Positions 15,693 to 24,412 of a DNA stretch of 64,000 nt are shown here, piece after piece. Each line of letters opens with the position of its first letter. The first letter of the stretch is position 1. This DNA comes from Poriferisodalis sp965116245. Its GTDB lineage: Bacteria > Actinomycetota > Acidimicrobiia > Acidimicrobiales > Poriferisodalaceae. Location: NCBI GenBank assembly GCA_965116245.1, contig OZ220497.1, positions 1,364,001 through 1,428,000 of the forward strand. Reading direction: 5' to 3'. The position numbers and the translations under genes were made by a program. Under the pieces are notes generated by a model that saw only the letters and a program-made list of their open reading frames with translations, did no database searches and was not told the DNA's origin.

Positions 15693-16505
15693 ATGTTCAC
15701 TACTGATCAAGAGCAAGAGACCAACCGGCCCGTGAAGCGCCGCGTAGTCGCCTCAGCACTGATGGCTGTGATCCTTGCTGCGGGGTTGTTGGCCACCGTC
15801 GCGGCTTCGCCAGCATCGGCTGCGCGCCCGCCCACGCCCGCCAACGTGAGTGCCACCGTCGGCGACGTTGAGGCAACCATCACCTGGGATGCCGCTGGTA
15901 GTGGTGAGTCTTGCTATACCAACGATTGGTTTGTGGTTCTCACAAATGAGAGCGACGGGTCGGCAGCAGCCAGGTCGGCTCAGCTCAACCGCAGCGAGAA
16001 CAGTTGGCACGTAGCTGAACTCTCCCCGAGTACCACCTACCGGGCGTACGTGTATGCCCATACTTCGAGCACAGCCTCTGATTGTAGTGATCCTGCGAAT
16101 GTCTACTCAGCGGCGGGCGAGACGTCATTCACCACAAACGCCAGTAACGCCTCGGGGGATCCTTCCACAACAGCGATCACGAAGCGGGCACCTAGACGTG
16201 TGCGGAATCTCACCGTGACCCCTAGCGGCACAAGCGCAACGGTGACGTGGAATGTACCGGCAGCGCGGGGGAACAACCTGCGGTGCAGCGCTGGCAGCTT
16301 CTACAGCTACAAATATAAGAACCTGTCCACCGGCGAGGTCACATACCTAACGAACAACGTGGGCCATCACGATTCGCAACGAGAAAGAACCGCGACACTC
16401 ACCGGTTTGACCTCAGGTACCAGGTACCGCATCAAGGTCTATGTATACGGTTCGGAAGACAATTGCCCATGGTCTCGTGCCAGGATCAAGACCTGGACCC
16501 AATAG
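15693..16505 (+). CDS. Secreted protein with two fibronectin type III domains
   Basis: The 270-residue protein has a signal peptide: a basic start, the hydrophobic run ALMAVILAAGLLATVAAS, and a likely cut after PASA (near residue 43). Two Fn3 domains follow, at about residues 48-148 (ANVSATVGDVEATITWDAA to SFTTN) and 168-268 (RNLTVTPSGTSATVTWNVP to IKTWTQ). Each holds two Cys in similar places, which suggests a disulphide per domain outside the cell. A short purine-rich GAGGGAGC precedes the ATG. No catalytic domain is present, so an adhesive or binding role is likely. Confidence 0.85.
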   Translation: MFTTDQEQETNRPVKRRVVASALMAVILAAGLLATVAASPASAARPPTPANVSATVGDVEATITWDAAGSGESCYTNDWFVVLTNESDGSAAARSAQLNRSENSWHVAELSPSTTYRAYVYAHTSSTASDCSDPANVYSAAGETSFTTNASNASGDPSTTAITKRAPRRVRNLTVTPSGTSATVTWNVPAARGNNLRCSAGSFYSYKYKNLSTGEVTYLTNNVGHHDSQRERTATLTGLTSGTRYRIKVYVYGSEDNCPWSRARIKTWTQ

Positions 16506-17007
16506 TCCAGATACAAGCTAGGTCTGCCTCAAGTCAGGCCGGAATCTGCACTCGGTCCGGCACGGTTTTCTGACACGGTCAGACGCGGTCTGATTGGTGC
16601 AGCTAGATGGGCCCAGCCGGATAGCAACAGCAGACATAATCACTCTCCTAGTGCGGGTGGTGCCTCCAACAGCAGCACTGTTGGAGGCACCACCCGCGTT
16701 CGCTTGTTCAGCAACCAATGGTCCTTTACAGCACGCCCGTCATAATGCAGCACGCCATCTGCAGCAGTGTGTGCGGCGAACACCTGCGCGGTGCGTAGTG
16801 GTCTTACGCACTGTGAGCTTTTGTGAGCCTCAAGCGTCTGCTGGGCTGTCAAATCGGCTGCCGTTTTGGTTGGCTAGACCGGTGGTTGGCTAAATCGGTT
16901 GGCCAGGACGATTGGCTGAGCTGGCTGGCCGAGGACTACGCAGATGACTACTCTGTGGTGCGGGAACTACGTTACGCAGCCATGCGTGACGAGAGGGGAT
17001 GCCAATC
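16506..17007. other. Intergenic stretch with a strong hairpin and GGCTGGC-type repeats
   Basis: No gene is seen. It holds the 20-bp hairpin at 16653-16697 and, at 16855-16930, degenerate units of TTGGCTAGACCGG/TTGGCTAAATCGG/TTGGCCAGGACG type. It should also contain the promoter of the alcohol dehydrogenase gene. GAGAGGGG at 16991-16998 is its ribosome-binding site. Confidence 0.6.
16653..16697. terminator. Perfect 20-bp hairpin downstream of the Fn3 gene
   Basis: GCGGGTGGTGCCTCCAACAG (16653-16672) and its exact reverse complement (16678-16697) enclose a five-base loop CAGCA. It is by far the strongest simple stem in this region and lies 150 bases after the Fn3 stop. There is no T run right after it, so it may be a terminator of unusual form or a small mobile palindrome. 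Confidence 0.45.
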
Positions 17008-18099
17008 ATGAAAGCTGCAGTACTCAACGAGATTCCGGGCGAACTTGAGATAGAGGACATCAGCGTTGATGCTCCGGCATCGAATGAGGTGCTAATGAGG
17101 GTGATGCACGCGGGCTTGTGCCATAGCGATCTGCACTTCATGGATGCCCACTGGCCTTACCAGCTTCCTGCCGTCATGGGTCACGAAAGCGCCGGTGTGA
17201 TTCAGGCTGTCGGCGACAATGTGTCCTACGTCAAGCCGGGCGATCACGTCATCTCCTGCCTGTCGGTCTTTTGTGGTCACTGCGAGCGCTGCCTCACCGG
17301 TCGACCCAACATCTGTGCCAACCACGCAGCAGTAGCGCGTGCTGATGGCGCCGCGCCGAGGCTGTCAAAACCGGACGGCACCGAGGTCTCTCAGTTCGCT
17401 CGACTCGGGGGATTCGCCGAAGAGATGCTTGTGCATCAGAACGCGGTCGTGAAGATTCGAGACGACATGCCGCTGGATCGCGCAGCGCTGATCGGCTGTG
17501 GCGTCACTACCGGACTGGGAGCCGTCTTCAAGACGGCCCGTATCGAGCCTGGTTCAACTGTTGCTGTATATGGTGCCGGTGGCATCGGCTTGTCGGCCGT
17601 ACAGGGGGCTCGCATCGCCGGTGCGGGCCGGGTTATCTCTGTAGACGTAGAAGACTCCAAGCTGGAAACAGCGCGCCAGTTGGGTGCCACCGACACAGTC
17701 AACGGCGCAGAGGTAGACGCTGTCGCGGCTATCCACGAACTGACCGGCGGTGGTGTGGATTACGCCTTTGAGTGCATCGGGTTGAAGAAGACGTGTGAGC
17801 AGGCGTGGTCGTCGTCTCGTCAGGGCGGTACGACGGTCATCGTCGGCATGATGCCCTTCGGTGAGAAGATTGAGATTCCCGGCTATGAGGTGTTCATGAT
17901 GGAAAAACGGCTTCAGGGCTCAATGATGGGCTCGAATGCCTTCCGGGTAGATATGCCCAGATACGTTGATATGTACCTTGACGGCCGCTTGATGCTTGAT
18001 GAGATGATCTCGGCGCACCTGCCGCTTGAGGACATCAACCTCGGCTATGAGCAGATGCGCCAGCGCGTCGGAACTCGCACAGTCGTTGATTTTGACTAG
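17008..18099 (+). CDS. Zinc-dependent alcohol dehydrogenase (class III-like MDR)
   Basis: The start is set at ATG 17008 (MKAAVLNEIPGELEIED) because GAGAGGGG at 16991-16998 is nine bases upstream of it, but touches the in-frame ATG at 16999. The 363-residue protein has the catalytic zinc ligands (Cys in AGLCHSDLH, GHESAGV), four structural-zinc cysteines in CGHCERCLTGRPNIC, and a Rossmann motif YGAGGIGLSAV followed by ISVDVED, whose Asp favours NAD(H). It should oxidise a primary alcohol or glutathione/mycothiol-like hemithioacetal. The substrate is unknown. Confidence 0.9.
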   Translation: MKAAVLNEIPGELEIEDISVDAPASNEVLMRVMHAGLCHSDLHFMDAHWPYQLPAVMGHESAGVIQAVGDNVSYVKPGDHVISCLSVFCGHCERCLTGRPNICANHAAVARADGAAPRLSKPDGTEVSQFARLGGFAEEMLVHQNAVVKIRDDMPLDRAALIGCGVTTGLGAVFKTARIEPGSTVAVYGAGGIGLSAVQGARIAGAGRVISVDVEDSKLETARQLGATDTVNGAEVDAVAAIHELTGGGVDYAFECIGLKKTCEQAWSSSRQGGTTVIVGMMPFGEKIEIPGYEVFMMEKRLQGSMMGSNAFRVDMPRYVDMYLDGRLMLDEMISAHLPLEDINLGYEQMRQRVGTRTVVDFD

Positions 18100-18336
18100 T
18101 TGTCAGAGATCTTAGCTAGCGAACCCACACGCCAGAAGCCCACACGCCAGAAGCCCCAAACACCAAAGCCCCAAACACAGAAGCACTGTGGCGGCGTGGC
18201 GGTAGCGCGACGACGCGGCGACAACGGGACTTTGGCTACACAACGGCGCTAGCGAGACAATGGCATTTGGACATCGGCAATCAGTCACTGGCAATCGGGC
18301 ACTGGCAGTGAGGCATGAGCGATATGGACGTTGGAT

Positions 18337-19161
18337 ATGGACGTTGAAGGCAAAGTTGCTGTAGTGACAGGTGCCGCGAGCGGGATGGGTCGTGCCATGG
18401 CCGACACGTTCGCTGCGGCAGGCATGAAGGTTGTGCTGGCTGACATTGAGGAAGCGCCGCTGAATGATGCGGCAGCCGCACTCCGGGCCGCAGGCGCCGA
18501 AGCTATGGCTGTGCGTACGGACGTATCTAAGCTAGATGATGTTGAGGCATTGGCGGATGCTGCTGTGTCCCGCTTCGGCAGTGTCAATGTGCTGTGCAAC
18601 AACGCCGGTGTAGGTATTCCCGGGCCAGTCGGAGCCATGTCGCTTGAAGACTGGCGCTGGACCCTCAATATCAACCTGTGGGGGCCGATCCATGGCTGTC
18701 ACGTGTTCCTGCCGATTATTGAGGCGCACGGTGAAGGTCACATCAACTCAACAGCTTCGGTGGCCGGTTTGTACGGAGGTGCCTCCTTGGGTGCCTACAA
18801 CGTGTCCAAACACGGTGTGGTGGCGTTGATGACCACGTTGGAGCGAGATTTGCGGCAGCGCAATTCGCCGGTGCATGCTTCGGTGCTGTGTCCAGGGCCG
18901 ATCAATACCAACATCGTGTACAGCCAGCGCAACCGCGACCCGCAAGATGCCGCGCACCATGTCCACACCAGACAAGGCGAGAAGTTCTGGGACATGCTCA
19001 AGGGCTTTCTGGCTGAGGGCATGGATCCAGCACAGGTAGGGCCTATGTTGCTTGACGCAGTGCGCACTGAGCGTTTCTGGGTGCTGACACATCCAGAGAT
19101 GGCCAAGATCGCCCGTTACCAGATTGATGCGATGCTTGAAGACGGGCACCTCACACGCTGA
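18337..19161 (+). CDS. Short-chain dehydrogenase/reductase
   Basis: The 274-residue protein starts at ATG 18337; the TTG at 18331 comes from a 13-base tandem duplication (GATATGGACGTTG twice). The classical SDR signs are the cofactor motif TGAASGMG, LADIEEAP whose Asp suggests NAD(H), the NNAG motif, a catalytic Ser in INSTASVAG, and Tyr-x-x-x-Lys in AYNVSKHG. The C-terminal half, with HHVHTRQGEKFWDMLKGFL, differs from common steroid or 3-oxoacyl reductases, so the substrate is open. Confidence 0.88.
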   Translation: MDVEGKVAVVTGAASGMGRAMADTFAAAGMKVVLADIEEAPLNDAAAALRAAGAEAMAVRTDVSKLDDVEALADAAVSRFGSVNVLCNNAGVGIPGPVGAMSLEDWRWTLNINLWGPIHGCHVFLPIIEAHGEGHINSTASVAGLYGGASLGAYNVSKHGVVALMTTLERDLRQRNSPVHASVLCPGPINTNIVYSQRNRDPQDAAHHVHTRQGEKFWDMLKGFLAEGMDPAQVGPMLLDAVRTERFWVLTHPEMAKIARYQIDAMLEDGHLTR

Positions 19162-19327
19162 GTGCTCGCCAGCCTGTTGACTTGCAGGCTTGTGCAGAAT
19201 CCAAACCGGTTGACTACCGATCTGAGCAACTTCTACTGCACTGCGCCTGCTGAACTGCTACTGCTGAACCACTTCTGCTGAACTTTCCTACTGAACTTGC
19301 ATTTGCTGAGCTACTTCTGATGCCTCA

Positions 19328-20839
19328 ATGAAGCCCGCACGACCGGCTGGGCACCCCACGTTGACCGCGCCAGCCGCGCAGCCATCGGTGTTCGCTGTCA
19401 GCCCCGCTGTGTGCACCGAGTCGTACTCAGCGCTCTCAGCCGCGAAAGCGCAGCCCGCGGCAGCGCCCGGCTATCGGTGGTTGCTCCTGCTGGTGATTGG
19501 GTTGGCTGTGCTCGGTTTCGGGTCGCTGATGACGTTGGTCACCGCTGCGCTAACGCCCATCTCCGAGGAACTCAACACTTCGCTGGCCACAGCCGGTTGG
19601 GTGATGACCGGTCTGATGCTAGCCATGGCCGTCTCCACGCCCATGGGCGGCAAGCTGGCTGACTCTTTCGGGCACCGACGAGTGTTCATGGTGGGCATGG
19701 TCGGTATGACTGCTGCGATGATCGTCAACACTTGGGTTCCCAACATAGGCAGCTTCATCGCTGTGCGTGTGGTGTTCGGCATGTGTGGTGGAATGCTGAT
19801 GCCCTCTGGGATGGCGCTACTGATGCACGCCTTCGGACCCGCTGACCGCGCACGCGCTGTCGGATGGTTCCAGTTCGCCATGACCGGCGCGCCGACTATC
19901 GGAGTCATTGCTGGCGGTCCGCTACTGAACGTGTTCGGCTGGCGCGGCATATTCATGCTGTTCGGCATTGTCGGACTTGTCGGCACGGCGTTGGCGGCTC
20001 TTGTCGTCAAGCCCATTCCTCATGGCGAGCGTGTGCCAATTGACTTTCTGGGCGCGCTGCTGCTAGCGGCCGGGACGTTGCTAGTGCTATTGGCCATAAC
20101 TCGCGTGCCTACGTTGACCAATGTTGGCGTGTCCCCTCTTAGGGACGGCGCCTTCCTGGCGATGCTGGGGGGAGCCGTGCTGTGCTACCTGGCGTTTCCG
20201 AGGTGGGAGCGTCGCGTCAAGGCCCCGCTGCTTGATTTGCGACTGTTCCGCCGGGCCAGTTTTACGCTGCCGCTCATTGCGGCTCCTTCCAACCAGTTCG
20301 CCTATATGGGCGCGTTCACATTGGTGCCAGCAATTTTGCAGACCCGATATGGCTACTCCGTAGGCGCAGCGGCACTGCTGATGGTTCCCCGGCCGGGCGC
20401 CTTTGCTATCGCTTCACCCCTAGGCGGAACGATCGTGTCCCGCTTTGGCGCTCGAGCACCAATGTTGTTCGGGACAATTGCCATGATTGGTTCGATGCTG
20501 GCGTTCGCTGTAGGGGTTGATCCTGCGGGCTGGGGGCTCTTCGCCATATTCGTCGGCTTGGTGCTGTCGGGTCTGTCAGCGGGTATCGGTTCACCGGCGT
20601 ACCAGATGCTTGTAGCGAACTCGGTCGAAGACAAAGACCTCGGGGTCGCCAACGGCATGAATCAGACCGTCATGTGGATCGGCATCATCTTTGGTATCCA
20701 GACAATGCTGGCGTTCGCAGGTGACGACCCTTCTCTCGGCCGGCTGCGCGCTACCTTCGTGCTGGGTGCCTTCGTAGCGGCGATCGGTTTCATCGCACCG
20801 CTGTTCGCCACTCGTCGCGCCGCTGGCGGTGCTGCCTAA
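19328..20839 (+). CDS. MFS transporter (drug:H+ antiporter-like)
   Basis: The 503-residue protein has a 50-residue soluble N-terminus and about 12-14 hydrophobic helices. Motif A appears as GGKLADSFGHRRVF between helices 2 and 3, and a motif C-like GAPTIGVIAGGPLL sits in helix 5, typical of antiporters that export drugs or metabolites. The true start may be later, near PGYRWLLLLVIGLA. No regulator is next to it. The 160 bases upstream are a degenerate TACTGCTGAAC-type repeat. Confidence 0.88.
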   Translation: MKPARPAGHPTLTAPAAQPSVFAVSPAVCTESYSALSAAKAQPAAAPGYRWLLLLVIGLAVLGFGSLMTLVTAALTPISEELNTSLATAGWVMTGLMLAMAVSTPMGGKLADSFGHRRVFMVGMVGMTAAMIVNTWVPNIGSFIAVRVVFGMCGGMLMPSGMALLMHAFGPADRARAVGWFQFAMTGAPTIGVIAGGPLLNVFGWRGIFMLFGIVGLVGTALAALVVKPIPHGERVPIDFLGALLLAAGTLLVLLAITRVPTLTNVGVSPLRDGAFLAMLGGAVLCYLAFPRWERRVKAPLLDLRLFRRASFTLPLIAAPSNQFAYMGAFTLVPAILQTRYGYSVGAAALLMVPRPGAFAIASPLGGTIVSRFGARAPMLFGTIAMIGSMLAFAVGVDPAGWGLFAIFVGLVLSGLSAGIGSPAYQMLVANSVEDKDLGVANGMNQTVMWIGIIFGIQTMLAFAGDDPSLGRLRATFVLGAFVAAIGFIAPLFATRRAAGGAA

Positions 20840-20886
20840 GACAGGATTGCTTGGTCAGTTCTACTTGGCAGCTTGCTGCAGTTAGC

Positions 20887-20965
20887 TGGCCGTTTTGGCT
20901 GGCTATCCGTATTGGCTGGCTATCCATATTGGCTGCTTATATCGGCTAGCCACACCGGCTGGCTG
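20887..20965. repeat. Degenerate tandem repeat between convergent genes
   Basis: Units of TTGGCTGGCTATCCGTA, TTGGCTGGCTATCCATA and TTGGCTGCTTATATCGG follow one another. They lie between the MFS gene and the hydrolase gene. Similar wordy repeats are found in many spacers of this window. Confidence 0.7.
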
Positions 20966-20989
20966 CACCAGATGGCCAAATTTCGTCGT

Positions 20990-22033
20990 TTAGAGCGTTG
21001 CGAGGAACTCCAGCAGTTCGGTGTTGAACTCGGCCGCGGCCTCTTGCTGAACCCAGTGACCAATGCCGTCAATGATCACCGACTTGTGCAGGTTGGGCAG
21101 GGTTTCGCCGAACTTGGCTATGGAACCGGCACCCCACACGGTCGGCCCGTCCACCTCGCCGCCGACGAATAGACTGGGTTGTGTGATGGCGGCGCCGTCA
21201 AAGGCTGCCATGTCTTCCCAGTCTCGGTCCACGTTGCGGTAGCGGTTGAGCCCGCCGGACATGCCCGTGCGGGTGAACTCCGAGACGTAGTAGTCAAATT
21301 CGGCCTCGGACATCCAGTGAGGCCAATCATCGTGTGCTGGCCAGATGAAATTGTCGGCGAGCTTCCCGCCTGGTGCCACGCTGAAGCCGCCACCGGATGA
21401 GTCGCCTGCTGCTCGTCGCGCTCGCACGCCATCGCCAGAACCGGCGTAGTACATGCCCAATAGCCAGCGGGCCAGGTCCACCTCCATCTCCGCTTCTGCC
21501 CGACCTGGCTCCTGGAAGTACTCAATGTAAAACTCTTTGTCACCGCCCATCATTCGGAACGCGGCACTTGGCTTGAAATCGCTGCGGGCGTTATACGGCA
21601 CGCTCACTAGAGCGAGTGCCCGGAAGATGTCGGGCCGCAGCAAGGCGGAACTCCAAGCGATGGGTGCGCCCCAGTCGTGTCCGACGATGACTGCGTCGTC
21701 GGCGCCGAGCGCTCGCACAACTCCGACGTTGTCGGCGACGTGTCGCACCATGCGGTAATCCTCCACAGCGGCTGGTGCGTGAGAGCGGCCATAGCCGCGC
21801 ACGTCAATTGCCACCGCCCGGTAGCCAGCCGCAGCCACCGCCCCGAGTTGGTAGCGCCATGAGAACCACGACTCCGGAAAGCCATGAACGAACAGGACGA
21901 GTGGCCCTTCCCCTACTTCTGCGACGTGAATTCGAGTGCCAAGTGCATCTACATTGTGGTGTTTCACCCTCGACAGGTCGTAGGTCGCGTCAGTGGAAGC
22001 GTCTTGAGTGGCGGTGTTGCTGGTTTCAGTCAT
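20990..22033 (-). CDS. Alpha/beta hydrolase, epoxide hydrolase-like
   Basis: The 347-residue protein has the oxyanion-hole motif HGFPESWFSWRYQL, AIDVRGYGRS, the nucleophile elbow VGHDWGAP whose Asp marks epoxide hydrolases and haloalkane dehalogenases rather than esterases, and the catalytic His in GIGHWVQQE. The cap domain in the middle carries a Gly/Ser-rich insertion (GSGDGVRARRAAGDSSGGG). It should open an epoxide or cleave a carbon-halogen bond in a hydrophobic compound; the HGFPES form favours epoxide hydrolase. Confidence 0.85.
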   Translation of the reverse strand: MTETSNTATQDASTDATYDLSRVKHHNVDALGTRIHVAEVGEGPLVLFVHGFPESWFSWRYQLGAVAAAGYRAVAIDVRGYGRSHAPAAVEDYRMVRHVADNVGVVRALGADDAVIVGHDWGAPIAWSSALLRPDIFRALALVSVPYNARSDFKPSAAFRMMGGDKEFYIEYFQEPGRAEAEMEVDLARWLLGMYYAGSGDGVRARRAAGDSSGGGFSVAPGGKLADNFIWPAHDDWPHWMSEAEFDYYVSEFTRTGMSGGLNRYRNVDRDWEDMAAFDGAAITQPSLFVGGEVDGPTVWGAGSIAKFGETLPNLHKSVIIDGIGHWVQQEAAAEFNTELLEFLATL

Positions 22034-22230
22034 GTCGACAGTTTGGCCTGCCCAAGCTGGCTCGCGCGCCGCACCCGTCAGCCCGTGGCCTGCAGCGAGA
22101 GGTAGTCCTAGCGAGCCTGAGCCTGTACCTGAGTCTGCGCTTGATTCTGCTGCAGCCTAAGTTGCCGGAAGTATGGGTCGCCGGAACTTGACACCATGCT
22201 GGAATTTGAAGAGCTGAGGAACTAGAAATC

Positions 22231-23007
22231 ATGCTGCAACTTGAAGCCATGCCACTCGAGACCATCCAGCTTGAGCCTGAGCGCGAGACGTTGCGAGTCT
22301 GGTTGAACCGGCCCGAGTCGCGCAATGCGCACAATCAGGTGATGGTGCGAGAGGTCGGTGACCTGTTCACAGCACTCAACGGTCAAACCAAGTACCGCGT
22401 GGTCGTGCTGGGCGGACGCGGTAAGTCGTTCTGCGCAGGAGCTGATCGCAAGGAGCAGCCCGAGGCGGCGACAAACGACCGAGAGGCGCGTTACGTCAAT
22501 CAGCTAGGCCGACGAGCTGCCCGCGCTGTTGAAGACTGCGAGGCTGTCACCGTCGCACGAGTACATGGCCACGCGATCGGTGGTGGCTGCTGCTTTGCGG
22601 CTAGCTGCGACTTCCGCCTCACCGAAGCCGATGCAATGTGGTACGTGCCCGAGGTTGAGCTGGGTGTGCCGCTGCCGTGGGGTGCCACACCGAGACTCAT
22701 CAGCGAACTTGGCATGTCGCGAGCTCGTCAGTTCATCATGACCAGCGAGCGTATCGATGGCCGTCAAGCGGCTGAGTGGGGCTTGGCCCATGAGGTGTGC
22801 GAGGGCATAGAGGCCCTAGATGCCGCAGTTGAGCGATGGGTGTCAAGGCTGTTGGACCTACCGGCGCTGTCCGTGCAAATGGCCAAACACCAGATGCGCG
22901 GCTACAGCCAGCTCACGCGACTCGGTGACCTCTCCGAGTTTGACGGCGACGCCTCTGCCCGCGCCATCGTGAGTGAGGACGCCCGAACTCGGTTCGGCAC
23001 GTTCTAG
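22231..23007 (+). CDS. Enoyl-CoA hydratase/isomerase (crotonase) family protein
   Basis: The 258-residue protein is of normal crotonase length. LNRPESRNAHNQ opens the fold, GRGKSFCAGAD holds the first oxyanion-hole region, and HGHAIGGGCCFAASCDFRL the second. Where classical hydratases carry the first catalytic Glu (GGGCEL) it has Cys/Phe (GGGCCF), while the second Glu is kept in VPEVELGVP. Activity other than hydration, such as isomerisation or hydrolysis, is therefore possible. GAGGAAC sits 11 bases upstream of the ATG. Confidence 0.85.
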   Translation: MLQLEAMPLETIQLEPERETLRVWLNRPESRNAHNQVMVREVGDLFTALNGQTKYRVVVLGGRGKSFCAGADRKEQPEAATNDREARYVNQLGRRAARAVEDCEAVTVARVHGHAIGGGCCFAASCDFRLTEADAMWYVPEVELGVPLPWGATPRLISELGMSRARQFIMTSERIDGRQAAEWGLAHEVCEGIEALDAAVERWVSRLLDLPALSVQMAKHQMRGYSQLTRLGDLSEFDGDASARAIVSEDARTRFGTF

Positions 23008-23105
23008 AAGTTCTAGCGAGCGCGCGTTGTAGCCCTATTGATCAGCAGCTAGCGCAGTCAGCCCCAGCCAGAGCATTTGGCCCTAATTCGCGGTCGCGGT
23101 TGCAG

Positions 23106-23900
23106 CTACAGCTCGCCGGGCTCCTCGCCGGGCAGATATGTCACCGGCAGGCCCGTTAGGCGACGAAGTCGAGAGGGCAGGTCGGCGCCCACCAGACGTG
23201 AGGCTCCCGCTGGCAGGGTTGACAAAATGATGCCGTCAAAGCTCGCACGCGACAGCACCGCCTGAACCGCCTGCAGCGGATCTGGGTCGCCGAGTTCGCC
23301 CGTAGCGGCGTACGACGCTGCTGCGATCTTCGCTAGCTGCGCGTCGAGGCGCTTTTGTGCTTGGTCCATGCCCAGCGTGTCCGGCCCCAAGTAGTCAGGC
23401 GAAGGCACGTGTTCTGAGGGGATTCCAGTCACCGGGTCGGCTGCGAGCATCGAGAGTCGGCGTGCCCGTGCGTAGCTCTTTGAGTGCGTCATTGGAACGA
23501 GCAGATGGAATTCGCATGGACCAAGGGAGTTCAGGCGATCAATCTCGGCTACCACCTCACCGGTGCCCAAGGTCTGGTTGGCCACTATCAACCAGCGCGT
23601 GACCTCCACATCGGGCGCCCCTGGCGTCAGACCTGGACGCATTCGGTCAACGCGGAACGCCATTCGCAGCTTGATGCGGTACAGGGCGATCTCGTCGTCC
23701 ACAATCATCACATCGCGCTCTTCAACATGGGCCACCGACAGATCGCGAATGGTTTTGGTGGCCTCGGCTACTCCTCGGCGCGCTGCGTCCTCCCAGGACA
23801 TCCGACTCGCTGCAACCAGCGTTATGACTTTTTCAACGGCCCTATTGTTGACAGCCGTATTGTCTGCAGCCTGGTAGTTGTGCTGAGGTGATTCTTGCAA
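23106..23900 (-). CDS. Dodecin domain fused to a universal-stress-protein-like domain
   Basis: The N-terminal part (AVEKVITLVAASRMSWEDAA to YRIKLRMAF) is a complete dodecin domain of about 65 residues, close to the free dodecin encoded divergently at 24181. The remaining 170 residues (TRWLIVANQTLGTGEVV to LPVTYLPGE) have an alpha/beta pattern seen in actinobacterial Usp-like proteins, ending DPLQAVQAVLSRASFDGIIL. The start is uncertain: the frame is open to 24026, but those first codons look non-coding, so a TTG at 23900 is proposed. Dodecins form hollow 12-mers storing flavin or CoA. The fusion could place a Usp-like domain around such a shell. Confidence 0.7.
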   Translation of the reverse strand: MQESPQHNYQAADNTAVNNRAVEKVITLVAASRMSWEDAARRGVAEATKTIRDLSVAHVEERDVMIVDDEIALYRIKLRMAFRVDRMRPGLTPGAPDVEVTRWLIVANQTLGTGEVVAEIDRLNSLGPCEFHLLVPMTHSKSYARARRLSMLAADPVTGIPSEHVPSPDYLGPDTLGMDQAQKRLDAQLAKIAAASYAATGELGDPDPLQAVQAVLSRASFDGIILSTLPAGASRLVGADLPSRLRRLTGLPVTYLPGEEPGEL

Positions 23901-24180
23901 GACGCGGACCTGCTGATCGTGCGAAGTGTGCTGGCGAGCCAGCCAGCTTGTGCTGGTGAGGCAAACTGTAGGGCACGCCGCGATAGCGCGGCACCGTGCG
24001 AACTGCCATGAGCGTGATGAGGTCAAGGCTGTACAGCCAGAGCAATGCGGCTAGGGAAACACGGCAGCAAGGCGGAGTATCGGCTGGACCAACCGGACCG
24101 GCCAAAGCGACTAGACCGACGAGATCGCCTGCTCCGGCCAGATTTACCACAACGAGCTTGACCACAACGAGGAGAGAACC

Positions 24181-24390
24181 ATGAGCAGCGTTTACAACGT
24201 CATTGAGTTGATCGGAACCAGCGAGGAATCGTGGGAGAAGGCAACACAGAATGCGATCGCCGAGGCCTCTAAGACCTTGCGCGATCTCCGGGTTGCTGAG
24301 GTTGTTGAGCAAGATGTCGTGATTGAGGGCGGCGCGATCTCAGCGTTCCGAACCAAAGTTCGCCTGTCGTTCAAGCACGAGTCGCCTTGA
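24181..24390 (+). CDS. Dodecin
   Basis: The 69-residue protein matches dodecin over its full length: VYNVIELIGTSEESWEKA, then TLRDLRVAEVVEQDVVI and FRTKVRLSFKHE. Dodecins assemble into dodecamers that bind flavins or CoA. The Trp that stacks on flavin in halophile and mycobacterial dodecins (in their DWFEV segment) is Val here (RVAEV), as in a large bacterial subgroup, so flavin binding is not assured. GAGGAGAGAACC directly upstream is a good ribosome-binding site. The gene is divergent from a dodecin-Usp fusion, 22 bases before the CoA-transferase. Confidence 0.92.
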   Translation: MSSVYNVIELIGTSEESWEKATQNAIAEASKTLRDLRVAEVVEQDVVIEGGAISAFRTKVRLSFKHESP

Positions 24391-24412
24391 CCAGTAAGCG
24401 CCGCCCGCTTCA

